From Toxotes chatareus (taxonomy: Eukaryota > Chordata > Actinopteri > Toxotidae): 64,000 bases of DNA. The position numbers were made by a program, and so were the translations under genes. This document shows, piece after piece, positions 42,701 to 56,119 of the stretch. The DNA lies in the NCBI GenBank assembly GCA_016801885.1, contig CM028903.1, positions 13,068,535 through 13,132,534 of the forward strand, read 5' to 3'. The notes under the pieces are model-generated. The model saw only the letters and a list, made by a program, of their open reading frames with translations, was not told where the DNA came from and searched no databases. Positions within the stretch are counted from its first letter, which is position 1; each line of letters starts with the position of its first letter.

Positions 42701-44457
42701 AAACAGAAAAATGAATTCAATAACAGAAGGTGTGATGTTTTGCAACCTTCATCAGATTAATATGTATCTATAGGCTGTGAACATGTGGATGAAGATATAT
42801 GAAGAAAGGATTGACCTTCATCTTCCTTGCGGTTTTTGTTTGGTAATAAAGTGTCAGACACTCTGGTTGACGGGGCGTATCCACACACGCCCCTATCACA
42901 CACCCTACCAGCTAGCAAGCGTGTGCATCTGTATCTGTGTACATAATCTGTGTGTGTGTTTTGTAGTGTGTTTGCTTGGTTTCTCAGCAATGAATCACTG
43001 CTTCCCTCTCCCTTGTTTTCTCTCTTTCAGATCACTCCATTCTTCCCTTTCCTCCAAGCCATGTCCCTCTCTCATCAGCTTGGTGAAAGAGGGTAAATTT
43101 GTACATTAATGGGTTAAATGGCACAAAGAAAAGTGCACAACATGCAAGAGTAACTGCTGAAGAATCTTTACAAACAAACCTAAAAGATATGTGGTCAAAT
43201 AATTTCCAGTGGACTCTGGGTGAAAGAGATGACAGACAAACTGAAACCTCAGACGACTTTATCCCAAACAAGCAATAATCCACACATCCTGCCTGGCTCT
43301 GATATTTTCCACCAGGGTCACTGGAGTGGAAAAGAGATGAGCAGGATCGGGGATTAGTGCTGATACATGCAAATTAAAAGATCATAGAGGCAACCTCGCA
43401 AGGCCGTGTGAGTAGGCTGCCCTTTGCGTGAATCTGCATGTGTTTTTGTTAGTGTATTTACAAGTGTCTGTCTGTGAGAGCTTGTAACCACCCCCAACAC
43501 TTTCACTCCCTCTACATGTGCCTTTTTACTTTGCTATACAGTACATTTGATCTTCACGGGATGAGGAAAACGATGCACATTTTGTTGACTGGAGCGTGAA
43601 TATATATATTTTTCTGGCTGTCTCTGTGGTTGCTCATATGTGAAATCCTTGTTAATCTCAGAGATCAGTGTTTAATATCTCTGGGACAGCATTTTTACCT
43701 ACAGGATTACTAGAAAACACACCATTAGCGCCAGCATTTCAGCCAACATAATGTCCACTGCCCTAGAAAGCCCGGATTTTCTGCTATAATCTGACCTATG
43801 ACAGACTGAAATCAGACATATTTTTGTCAGAGGTTGGCATCATTTTTCTTGGAGCTGAAATACAGCACAAGTCCACTATCCTTGTGGGAGTTCATGACTT
43901 ACTTCACTTCTCCATGATTGACTCAGCTGTAACTAAACAACTGAACGTCTGGACTGACAGAATTCACAGTAATTGTAATGAACAGTTGGCGGTAGATGTC
44001 ATGATTAGACTTTTTATTGCTAACTTGCTGACTCATGAAAACTGTGCTGCAGTATGTTAATTCATCAGCGTGTGTGTATGTGTTTGACTGTGAGTATGTG
44101 ACTGCACTGACTGGGTGTGTAAAGAATAACTGTATCCTCAGGTCTACAGAACATTTTGACATTTTATTTTTTGTACAGATTTCACAAAGGAAATATAAAA
44201 TGTTATATTACGAACTTTTGAGGTGCTAGTAGGTAGATTTTGTTACTGTCAGATAGAGCCAGGCTGGCCGTTTCCCGCAATGAGCTTATTTACCAAAAAT
44301 GTTGAACTGTTCCTTAATATGAAGATCACTCATAAAATGCACAATGCTGCTGGTTAGTTTGGGTGCATGATCTTTTCCAAAAAAATGTTGTTTTGATAAA
44401 ACTGAAACAGGAGATAATACACAATGTTCTCATTTAACACTCCTGAGACTGTGTCTA

Positions 44458-44460
<3 letters not shown>

Positions 44461-44492
<32 letters not shown>
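44461..44492. repeat. GT microsatellite
   Basis: Sixteen GT units. Confidence 0.95.
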
Positions 44493-44493
<1 letters not shown>

Positions 44494-44597
44494 AGGCTTT
44501 GAAGTCAGTCCAGTGCTGTTCAAAGGACCTAGCTGGACACAGATACACAGCTGATGAAACAAACTGTACAAACCTCTTGTGAGTATATGCGTGTGTG

Positions 44598-44600
<3 letters not shown>

Positions 44601-44641
<41 letters not shown>
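44601..44641. repeat. GT microsatellite
   Basis: About twenty GT units, 110 bp from the preceding GT tract. Confidence 0.95.
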
Positions 44642-47488
44642 GTTGTGATTGTGATTTAAGGATACACTCTCAGTAACGTCCTACTTCCTGGAACATCCTG
44701 TAACTTCATTATCATGCTCTCATTAGATACTCATTTGGACCAATCAGATTGCTCTGTAATTTAATCATGCCGCATAAATTATGAGAGAAATCCATTATTA
44801 CTGCAAATATCCAGCTAATTAGAGCTGGGACGCTCCACCTGCTGTGTGTTCGTGTCTTTGTACATCATTGGGGATTCACACTGTTCACCTCTTCCCTGAA
44901 CTTGTTTGGGTTATAATTTGCTGCCAGTGAAAGGGAAAGATATTACAATGTATTTCACAGTTGTTTTGTTTTGTGTGTGTGCATGTGTGTGTGTGTAAGA
45001 GACTGTATGTGACCATGTAGTTGTGAGTCCTCAGTTTTACACAGCTCCTGATAAATAAGCAGGTCATGTAAAGTGAGAGTTATGGACGGAGAGGTGACAT
45101 GGTCACCTTGACCCAATACTAATTCAGTATGCAGGAATCAGGTTGCGTGGTGTCCTGGGAGCTGGTTTGACTTGTCTTTTAATCATTGATGCCTCAGAAA
45201 TTTTGTGTGTCTGTGTGTGTAGTTTTTGTCTGACATTTTTATCCTTATGCGAAAGCTGTTAAGAACTTCTAACCTCCTTAACAAGAGGAGAAGAGGAACA
45301 AAGAGGTGACTGTGAGGAGCAGAGGCCTGTTCGAAGATGGACTCAGAGTAAATGAAAGAATGAGAGTAAATTAATTAAGGTGCAGTTTAAGAGATTAGGG
45401 AACATAGGCATAGAGTGGAGGAGGGAAAGGGAGGCAAAGAACACTGTAAAAGCAAAGCTGGTGATAGAAAGATGTTGAGAATACTGAAGAGCACAAAAGG
45501 AAGAAACTTACATTCACACATCTAAAGTGCTTTAAAGGCAGATTTATGCTTGAACTGGTTGTTATCTCTGCAACAAATTTTTGGAATGAAATGAAAACAC
45601 ATTTTTCTCAGTGTCAGTCATCTGAGAAAAATGATCATGGAGAGTATTACTCATCTGTTAAAGACAAATCACAGAGGTGGCTATAAATTAGTTGATAGTG
45701 GGGATTAATGGAGAAATACATATTTTAAGTGCATACTTAACATTTGTTAAAAGGTGGGGGAATTCAGGCTTCTCACCATCTTGCCAGTTTTTTTGGAGCT
45801 AGAAAATCCAAATTCAGGCAATGTGGTGGCTGCCGAGGTGGAACGGACAGTTTCTTGGATAAGTTGAGAGGCATGCCAGTCAAGGAAACACTCAACCAAA
45901 CATTTTTCAGCTTCTGAAAAAATGTATCTTCCTCATGAAACAAGACTTTTAGAAATCACACCCAAGTGAAATTAGAGGAGAACCTACAGATTTGCATCCC
46001 TGGTTCGATCTGTTAATCTCTCTACAATCCCAGTTCTGTATCGAGTATAAAAGAATCCATCCTCAGAGCAGACACATGCATCCTTTCCCTAAAACTGCAT
46101 TGTAAACACTGTGCATAACATAGATGCAATTAAAGTGTGAAGACTGGGCACTTTTTCTACAGTGTACAGTGCAGTGTAAATTTTGCAGTGTAAAATATTT
46201 GTGTATATGTGCCAAAATGACACAATCTCTTTAGAATTCAAACACTCCTCCAACGAGACTGATTTATTTTTTACTCAGACAAAAGTGCAATGCGATAGTC
46301 CTGGTTATTAATTTTCTTGGATAGTCTGATTGCAACATATATTTACCGCCTCAGAAAAATAACTCAAGATTCATAAATTATAATCAGATGAAAGTGAAAA
46401 CATTGGATTGGAATGTTTCCCCCTTCTCCATGTTTTCCTCATTTCACCCTCTTCCTCCCATCTCCTCCTCTGCTTCTTTTCAAATTTGAAAGGCTCAGGC
46501 ATGTTCACACATTCATAAACACATGTTGAGCGTAAACATATACTGTATGTAGTATGCAGTGTACTATCATGGACATCCATGCTCTCGCGCCTGTGAGCAC
46601 ACACAGAGTTTAAATACAGTTTAACAGTAAACATTCCCTCGGCCTGTTTGACATTTGACCTCTGTGAACTTGATCTATTCGTCTTCTCTGACTCAGCTGC
46701 AAAAACAATCCAACAATCCTCACTGTGTGCGTGAGAATGATTATGTTCTTTGTGTGTGTACGTGAATACACCCACATGCTGATAAAGAAACTGATGGGAA
46801 TTTATTGATGTTTTGATAATTTTTCAACCTTTAGTGGTTAGACAGAAGGAGAATGAATTATTTAATCATGTTTAAAGGCCTGTGAACTGATAACCAAATG
46901 CGAGCAGTGATCAGCTTGGAGCGATTTATTGACATTTGCATTTTTTTTGCATACATTCAAACACTTCTTCCTTCTATTTTAAATGTACTAAATTCACTTA
47001 ATACTTTCATCCACGTGTGAAAACGTTACTGCTGTTTATAGACCTTTGTTATGACCAAATATCTAATGATTCTCATAACTTCAAAGATGTGAGCTGCAGT
47101 GTTGGATTTGATGTGTGATCATCTTATTCCACAAACCCCTGATTATTTCTATCAAAGGTTAAATATTTGGACACTGGAATGCTGCATGTGTGGTCTGATG
47201 TGTTTTCATTTGTGAAATATCTTTCATCCAGTGGAGACTGCTGAGCACAAGCTTTTTTTTTCCAGCAACGCTCTGCTACACTTTAATCTCTGAGAGCTAG
47301 TCAGCACAACCAGTGGCCGCTAAAAGGCATTACCAGGGAAAATTAATGGAAAAGGGTTTGCAGCATGGTGAAGAGATAAAACAGGCTGTATTTTTGTCTT
47401 TTTCCTTAATTAAGGACCATAACCTCCAACATGTACAGCATTTGTCACTGTCAGAAGCACCTACTGTCTGTACTTCTGCAGATGTGGC

Positions 47489-47522
47489 TGACCTCCTGGA
47501 AGTCACAAACTCCAGGAGGTCA
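47489..47522. repeat. Perfect 12-bp inverted repeat with 10-base loop
   Basis: TGACCTCCTGGA (47489-47500) and TCCAGGAGGTCA (47511-47522) are exact reverse complements. The stem is GC-rich compared with its surroundings, so the hairpin would be stable. Confidence 0.8.
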
Positions 47523-48003
47523 CTCCAGAAGTGACCGGTAATTTTTCACTGGACTTAATGACAAAACAAAATAACAATGTGGAAAATACATATGCATTAT
47601 TATTTGTTGCTTATCAGAACATGTGAAGACAACGTTTAAGACAATGCACGGTAAAATGTTCTAAAGAGATTAATTTACAGTGTCCTGGTAAGGTTGGCTG
47701 AGCTGTAGTTATTGCCAGCATACTAAAGGGGCATCTACGACCTTAGTTGGAAGATTAAGTTTTTTGCCTCTCTCTTTGTTTTCTGACTCTTGTTAGAGCT
47801 GATTCAAGTTAGACATGAGTCTGAGTATCTAGAACCATTACGTAAAGATTAGAATTCATCTGGCAGCACTAGAAATTAGACTGTCCTTAGTCACCAAAGC
47901 CAGAAAATACATCTTCTTTAAAAAGCTCATTCACAAAATGCTGTAAGTTGTAAGAGATGAAGCACTGATAATAGTTCAATAATGGTATTAAACTATTGAG
48001 TAT

Positions 48004-48024
48004 GTGTGTGTGTGTGTGTGTGTG
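48004..48024. repeat. GT microsatellite
   Basis: About ten GT units. Confidence 0.9.
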
Positions 48025-48745
48025 CATGTGCACCAGTTTGAGTTGGTGTAGATGTGCATTTGAATGCCTGTTTATGTATGATGTCCATACCCTTTGTCTC
48101 CTACCCTAGAGTGAGGTGTATTTTTGGGGTGATGCATGGTCTGCTCCCTCAGGACTCACTGTCACTGTCAAAACAAATCCCTCTGCGTATGTGTGTCTGT
48201 CTGTGTACAAGTGTGCAAGTGTGGGTGTGGTTGTATTTCTTTTTGTGCATCAGCATGTTTTACAATGCATTCGGCGCATGGATGTAACCGTGGAGGTGTT
48301 GCTTTGTTTGTGTGTGTGCAGATTTTTTAGTATATGGTGAAATGCAGCTGTTCAGTTTACTGCACGGTAACTTCAGACTCTGTAAACTGAAAAATTCCTG
48401 AACTTTGGCGTCTTAAATCTCCAACAGTCACACTGCATATATTGAACAGCAGAAACATTCAGGCAGCAGCTACAATAAACCATTCAATGCCTTTTTAATA
48501 GAATATTAAGTAATTATCATCACAAACTGTAACGTCCTAAAAAATTATATCTACAGATATAATTATCTTTTCCAACAAACACTTCCAGCATCTTTGCTGT
48601 AACGTGTTTGTTTGTGTGTTTAACACACAGTTACAGTTGCTGGTGTAAGGAAACACCATATAATCTCTGGGGGACAGGTGCAGCTGCTGACCAAAACTGG
48701 GGTCTAATCCACTGTGGCAGTTCTGACGTTGCTCTGACGTTAATG

Positions 48746-48746
<1 letters not shown>

Positions 48747-48779
<33 letters not shown>
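48747..48779. repeat. GT microsatellite
   Basis: Sixteen GT units. Confidence 0.95.
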
Positions 48780-48780
<1 letters not shown>

Positions 48781-49516
48781 AGTGCCTAAAGGTGAATTGA
48801 TTTTGTGTGCCCACGACTATTCCCTTAGAACTCACAACCACCAATCATTTTCATAAGCTCATGTATGTGTCTGTGTGTGTTAATGAGTTGTTTCAAGGTC
48901 CAGCAATCGATCAGTTCGATAAACTCAACTACAGATTGTTGCTGTTACTGGCAACAAGTTGAAGAATTGCATTTCTTTTTCTTTTCAGTCCTTTTCTCTC
49001 TTCATGCTTTGGGTTTTGATTATCCTGTAATTTCATCCTTTTTTGCCTTTCTCTCTTAAATTATTTGAAAACAATCAACTGCATTTTGTTTTTCCTTCCT
49101 ATCTCCATTGCCTAAACATTACTTTCATCTCCACTCTCCAAACCATCTCTTCTTGCATGACTGGAAGCTCCATATCAGCGGTTTGAGAGCTTCCATTCAA
49201 GGACTGAGAATATAGATTTGTGAAGCAATTAAATCATTTCAGAAATATATTTCCAGTTCCAGTATGAGAGCGGGTTTCGTGGCTTAAATTTCAGAGTTGG
49301 CATCGCTGTGTGGTGGTTTCAGACGATGATCACCTGTTCCCTGAAATTGTTGTCATGAAGGTAATTTGATGCAGATTTAATTAAGTTCAGATGCTTGTTT
49401 GGAGTGACAATTGTTCTATCGAGTCTTTATTTAATCTTTTACTTTCTCAAGATCTTGCCAATCTTTTTTAATTCTTTATTACCTTTTATTACCTCATTTC
49501 ACTCTCTTCATCTCAC

Positions 49517-49543
49517 TTTTTATTTATTTATTTATTTATTTAT
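49517..49543. repeat. TTTA microsatellite
   Basis: About six TTTA units in a pyrimidine-rich neighbourhood. Confidence 0.88.
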
Positions 49544-50609
49544 GTTTCAGAGCCTTCATTTCCCCTTCCTTCTGCTTCCCTTTTTTCTCTTTGCTTCCCT
49601 GTTTCTCTCCAAGGAAACGGCAGTTACTCTCCCGCTCCCTCCCCTCCACCATGCCCTTGTGACTGATGCTAGAGTTCTGCCTGCAGCACTAGATTGCATT
49701 TATGCAGACGGAAGGGAACACACACACACACGCTCTGGTTTGCATTAATACAGCTGGCTGGATGTAGGTGCCCCAGTTACATATGGAAAATAGGGCAGCA
49801 ACGGTGGATGTGATTAAGTTGTCCGAATGTGTGTATGTGTGTCTTAAGGCTGCTTGTTCTGCACATGTAAGAGAATGGGTGAGCAAATGTCGCATCCTGG
49901 ACACTGGTGTGTGTGTGTGTCCAGAGATAGAAAGATGAGAAAAATACTCCACAATGAATATTCAGTTACATCTCAGTGCTGGAAGGATCTAATTTATGGT
50001 TAGGTATTGGGTTTTGGATTAAGGTAAGCATCAGGATTATTAGGTTTAGTTTTGCATAATGCACAGTTCAAACAGTCAGCAGATTGCCTGCTGCTGTCTG
50101 CTGTGTGGAGCGAAATGGGAAAAACTTACTGCCAATTGAAATCCTGAATCTTATAAAAACACTTTAACTACTCGGTACACACTTCTTTTCTTCATTTATT
50201 TATATAAAGTGTATATTAACATATACTGCCATTGAAAATATTGTATAAAATATAGTATCCAGTGGTACTTATTAAAAGTGAAAGTAGATACACTGATTTA
50301 TGCCTCTGCCTATGTCACTGCTCACAAGCAACTATACAATACCTGCTTAAATATGGCCAAAGATGGCTGTCTGATTCTGAGCTGGAGGGCTCAGGCTCAC
50401 GCTCAGCTGACATTGGCTCTGGGTTCATGTTGATGTTGCATGTCATTTCTTCTCACTGGAATTAGGGCAGTCCACTAGCTTGTGCTGCTACCAAATGCGC
50501 GCTCTGCCATCACTGGAGGTAATAGAGCCACCTGATTGGTTGGCAATGGCAAGCGACGCCTCAACGCAATCAGTCTATTTTTTTTCATGCAAGATTTTGA
50601 GGAAATTAT

Positions 50610-50803
50610 GTTCATAACATATAAAGAGTAACGGCATAAATTGTAGAAATGTAGTGGAGTAGAAAGTACAGATAATTGCTGCAAAATGTAATGGAGTAAA
50701 ATCAAAAGTATGTATTATTATTTTTTACTTAAGTACAGATACGTAAACAAAATACTTAAGTACAGTAACAAAGTATAAATACTTTGTTACATTCCACCAC
50801 TGA
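50610..50803 (-). mobile_element. Non-autonomous DNA transposon-like fish repeat (ACTTAAGTAC type)
   Basis: It contains tgtagtggagtagaaagtac, acttaagtacagatac, aaatacttaagtacagtaac and the end actttgttacattccaccac. This end sequence, with its repeated ACTTAAGTAC motifs, is a widespread fish interspersed repeat, usually met in the opposite orientation starting GGTGGAA. It is probably hAT-related; assignment is by memory only. Confidence 0.6.
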
Positions 50804-52746
50804 TAGTATCCTTCCAATGTCATTTTAATATATAAAGGATAATACAGCTAATCTACAGGTGATTAGCACTGAATTTTAATGTTTGCAACATGAGAAATCC
50901 ATAGTTAAATCTCTGTAATCTAACATCTGCATCAGTTTGGTTTTAGGATTCTAGTCATCCCTCACCATTCAGCTGCATGTACTGCAATTACATGGTATGT
51001 GCACTAATACTCTGTTACTAAGAATAAGTGTAATACCATGCTGCGCATTCAACAGACACCATTAAGTACCTGACTGATGATGATGATGACGGGAGGATTA
51101 GGTGAAAATACAAACCAATATCTCATGTCTCTTAGTGTAACACAAGCAGAGCATGGAGTATTTGATTTGACAGTGAGTGTACAAGATTAATGCCATGATT
51201 TGGAAAGAAAAAAATATCTACATCTTAAATACAGAGCATTTCATTCAGTTATTCTGCAAAGCAAAGATGATTCATGTATTTTTACATGGAATATGTGTAG
51301 TTTGATAAGGATGATGGCAATGCTTGTACAAGTAAAAGTAAAGGGAGAACACAAAGAAACAAGGTTACAAGAGGTGATAGGAGAAATACAAGAGTAATAT
51401 CTAATAGTACTGCTGTGGAGGGCGTAACGTTGTGGAAATTATGATTCTAAATTATTTTCTCTGGCAGTTGTGCTTAAGTAATCTACAGCATGTTGCAGTT
51501 TCTGCATGCACGTAATTGCCATTACTTTTATGTCTGCATACATGATATGATGCTCATGCTTTTTGGCCCAATAAGTGACTCTAAAAATAACTCAAGATTA
51601 GGACTTGTTGGTCAAAGTCCCAAGGTTACCCTGTGTGTGTCAGCGTGAGCTGTGTGAGTGTGTTTTGATTGTGTCAAATGTGGCATGACTTTCTAATCAC
51701 ATGCTGGGCTGCACAGAGCATGTTACAAAGCGGGGAAAAAATAAACAAAGAGATGACTGATGACACACATGCACAAACATCCAACCAGCTGATGTTTAAA
51801 GTTACACTTTACATCTGACAGATATATTTACATTCATTCACAGCTTTTTGTGCTGGGTTTAATTAGTTAATTTGGGGATGCAAAATGGCAAAAGTGAAAC
51901 GTTATACATTGACTGAATATCTGAACTAAATTCCAATGGCACTTGGACTCCAGTTCTCTCATCCATTGCAGTGACACTGTTTCATATCTGAGCAAACATG
52001 AAGCTTAAAGCTTGGGCTGAAAAAGGAAAGCTTCAGTCAGAGCATTGTCAGCCATCTCTTTGCTGACTCCAAGCTGCATCAAAGTAGCATCCCACTCCCT
52101 TAGAAGTACCAAAGATTCAAGTATCCATGAGGGAAAAAAAGAAGAAAAAAAAATACTTTGTTTTCAAGCCAGCCAGAAAGACATAACAAAGTCTGGTCTT
52201 TGACACCACAGTAAATCACACTTTAGGCCTCCCTTTAAAACGTCCTCACAGCAGTGGTTGAGGAATAATTTGCTTTTTAAACCTAAAGACCCAAAGTAGC
52301 TCCCTCTCCTAAACAGCTTATTGAGCTATTCGACCCTTGGTAGGGAAACAATAGATAAATCCAAGAAAAGAAAAGTTTCACAGACGACAGCTTGCAGTCC
52401 TGATGTGCAGACGCTGTGCACTGAGGTTCAGGAGCAAAAATCACATTAACCAGGTAAAATAAATATTTTAATTATTGGCTAATTTTTTGCAAATATATAT
52501 TTCACATTGTTAGGTGAAATAGGCCTTTTTTGTTCAGGTTGACAGCTGACTGCACGCTCCAGTACACGTGATAAAATGATGACAGAACACAGAAGCAGAC
52601 GATATTTTTGGTTCGCTGCAGGAGGATAATTAGGGCACAAGCACGAAATTGATGCGAAGCCCTATTGTAACTGAAGGGATTGTTATTATTCTTCTCTTTT
52701 ATTTTTCTTCCTCCGCTGTGTCGGCCAATTTGACCCCCTGAACGTG

Positions 52747-53090
52747 CTAAAAAGTGACCAAATGTCATATCACGTTATGACGTTTTTTTATGACATTTTG
52801 ACGTCATACTATATTATGACCATTCTTATGACATTATGAGGCCTTACTAAAGTATGACTTTTTTGGCATATTTTGACGTCATACTATATTATGACCATTT
52901 TTATGACATTTTGAGGCCAAATAAATATGACTTTTTTTGGCCGATTTTGACGCCTTACTATACTATGATGTTTTTTATGACATATTGAGGTCAAAAAAAA
53001 TTTTGACTATTTTTGGCCGATTTTGACGCCTTACTATACTATGACGTTTTTTATTACATTTTGAGGTTGAAAAATTTTTTGACTTTTTTT
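52747..53090. repeat. Diverged leading edge of the array
   Basis: The first units read tgacgtcatactatattatg in place of tgacgccttactatactatg and lack the gcccgaaaaaaa linker. Two of them, 75 bp apart, contain the octamer TGACGTCA at 52799-52806 and 52874-52881. Divergence at the edge is the usual result when homogenisation by unequal exchange fails to reach the ends. Confidence 0.8.
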
Positions 53091-56000
53091 GTCCGATTTT
53101 GACACCTTACTATACTATGACGTTTTTTATGACTTTTGGAGGTCGAAAAAAATTTTGACTTTTTTTGCCCGAAAAAAACGCCTTACTATACTATGACGTT
53201 TTTTATGACTTTTGGAGGTCGAAAAAATTTTGACTTGAGTTTGTTTCAAAAAACGCCTTAGTATACTATGACGTTTTTTATGACTTTTGGAGGTCGAAAA
53301 AAATTTTGACTTTTTTTGCCCGAAAAAAACGCCTTACTATACTATGACGTTTTTTATGACTTTTGGAGGTTGAAAAAAATTTTGACTTTTTTTGCCCGAA
53401 AAAAACACCTTCCTATACTATGAAGTTCTTTATGACATTTTGAGGTCGAAAAAATTTTTGACTTTTTTTGTCCGATATTGACGCCTTATTATACTATGAC
53501 GTTTTTTATGACATTTTGAGGTCGAAAAAATTTTTGACTTTTTTTGTCCGATTTTGACGCCTTACTATACTATGACGTTTTTTATGACTTTTGGAGGTCG
53601 AAAAAAATTTTAACATTATTTGCCCGAAAAAAACGCCTTACTATACTATGACGTTTTTTATGACTTTTGGAGGTCGAAAAAATTTTTGACTTTTTTTGCC
53701 CGAAAAAAACGCCTTACTATACTATGACGTTTTTATGACTTTTGGAGGTCGAAAAAATTTTGACTTTTTTTGCCCGAAAAAAACGCCTTACTATACTATG
53801 ACGTTTTTTATGACTTTTGGAGGTCGAAAAAATTTTGACTTTTTTTGCCCGAAAAAAACGCCTTACTATACTATGACGATTTTTATGACTTTTGGAGGTC
53901 GAAAAAAATTTTTGACTTTTTTTGTCCGATTTTGACGCTTTACTATACTATGACGTTTTTTATGACTTTTGGAGGTCGAAAAAATTTTGACTTTTTTTGC
54001 CCGAAAAAAACGCCTTACTATACTATGACGATTTTTATGACTTTTGGAGGTCGAAAATTTTTTTGACTTTTTTTGTCCGATTTTGACGCTTTACTATACT
54101 ATGACGTTTTTTTATGACTTTTGGAGGTCGAAAAAAATTTTGACTTTTTTTGCCCGAAAAAAACGCTTTACTATACTATGACATTTTTTATGACTTTTGG
54201 ATGTCGAAAAAAATTTATACTTTTTTGTCCGATTTTGACGCCTTACTATACTATGACGTTTTTTATGACTTTTGGAGGTTGAAAATTTTTTTTGACTTTT
54301 TTTGTCCGATTTTGACGCCTTACTATACTATGACGTTTTTTATGACATTTTGAGGTCGAAAAAAATTTTAACTTTTTTTGCCCGAAAAAAACGCCTTACT
54401 ATACTATGACGTTTTTTATGACTTTTGGAGGTCGAAAAAATTTTTTGACTTTTTTGTCCGATTTTGACGCCTTACTATACTATGACGTTTTTTATGACAT
54501 TTTGAGGTCGAAAAAAATTTTAACTTTTTTTGCCCGAAAAAAACGCCTTACTATACTATGACGTTTTTTATGACTTTTGGAGGTCGAAAAAATTTTGACT
54601 TTTTTTGCCCGAAAAAAACGCCTACTATACTATGACGTTTTTATGACTTTTGGAGGTCGAAAAAATTTTGACTTTTTTGTCCGATTTTGACGACTTACTA
54701 TACTATGAAGCTTTTTATGACTTTTGAGGTCGAAAAAAAAAATTGACTTTTTTGCCGAAAAAAACGCCTTACTATACTATGACGTTTTTTTTATGATGAA
54801 TTTTGGAGGTCGAAAAAAATTGACTTTTTTGTCCGATTTTGACGCCTTTACTATACTATGACGTTTTTATGACATTTTTGAGGTCGAAAAAATTTTTGAC
54901 TTTTTGTTCCGAAAAAACGCCTTACTATACTATACTATGACGTTTTTTATGACTTTTGGAGGTCAAAAAAATTTTGACTTTTTTTTTTTGTCCGATTTTG
55001 ACGCCTTACTATACTATGACGTTTTTTATGACTTTTGGAGGTCGAAAAAATTTTTGACTTTTTGCCCGAAAAAAACGCCTTACTATACTATGACGTTTTT
55101 TATGACTTTTGGAGGTCGAAAAAATTTTTTGCCAACGAAAAAACTGCATATACTTTTTTTTATGAAAAAAAAATTTTGACCTTCCTATACTATGAAGTTC
55201 TTTATGACATTTTGAGGTCGAAAAAATTTTTGACTTTTTTTTGTCCGATATTGACGCCTTACTATACTATGACGTTTTTTATGACTTTTGGAGGTCGAAA
55301 AAAATTTTGACTTTTTTTGCCCGAAAAAAACGACATACTATACTATGACGTTTTATATGACTTTTGGAGGTCGAAAAAAATTTTGACATTTTTTGCCGGA
55401 AAAAAACGCCTTACTATAGTATGACGTTTATTATGACATTTTGAGGCCGAAAAATTTTTTGACTTTTTTTGTCCGAAAAAAACACCTTACTATACTATGA
55501 CGTTTTTTATGACATTTTGAGGTCGAAAAAATTTTTGACTTTTTTTGCCCGAAAAAAACGCCTTACTATACTATGACGTTTTTATGACTTTTGGAGGTCT
55601 AAAAAATTTTGACTTTTTGTCCAAAAAAACGCCTTACTATACTATGACGCGTTTTTATGACTTTTGGATGTCGAAAAAATGTATACTTTTTTTTGTCCGA
55701 TTTTGACGCCTTTACTATACTATGACGTTTTTTATGACTTTTGAGGTCGAAAAAATTTTTTGACTTTTTTGTTTAAAAAACGCCTTACTATACTATACTA
55801 TGACGTTTTTTATGACATTTTGAGGTCGAAAAAAATTTTGACTTTTTTTGCCCGAAAAAAACGCCTTACTATACTATGACGTTTTTTATGGCATTTTGAG
55901 GTCGAAAAAATTTTTGACTTTTTTTGCCCGAAAAAAAAAACGCCTTACTATACTATGATGTTTTTTATGACTTTTGGAGGTCGAAAAAAATTTTGACTTT

Positions 56001-56119
56001 TTTTGCCCGAAAAAAAAACGCCTTACTATACTATGATGTTTTTTATGACTTTTGGAGGTCGAAAAAATTTTGACTTTTTTTGCCCGAAAAAAACGCCTTA
56101 CTATACTATGACGTTTTTT

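Larger units (their letters stand above)
37141..52746. other. Intergenic region without a recognisable gene
   Basis: Apart from simple repeats and transposon remnants (listed separately) I find no exon with family resemblance, tRNA or rRNA. Open frames here are short, have no homology I recognise and often run through GT/CA tracts. The sequence is AT-rich. Long-range regulatory elements would be invisible to this reading. Confidence 0.6.

Noticed and set aside
42872..42893. Seven-base GC-rich inverted repeat (ggggcgt / acgcccc)
   Set aside because: The stem is too short to be significant in 64 kb without other support.
46371..46775. Minus-strand 134-residue open frame in the spacer
   Set aside because: Low-complexity His/Thr- and Glu/Lys-rich sequence with no homology I recognise; consistent with chance.
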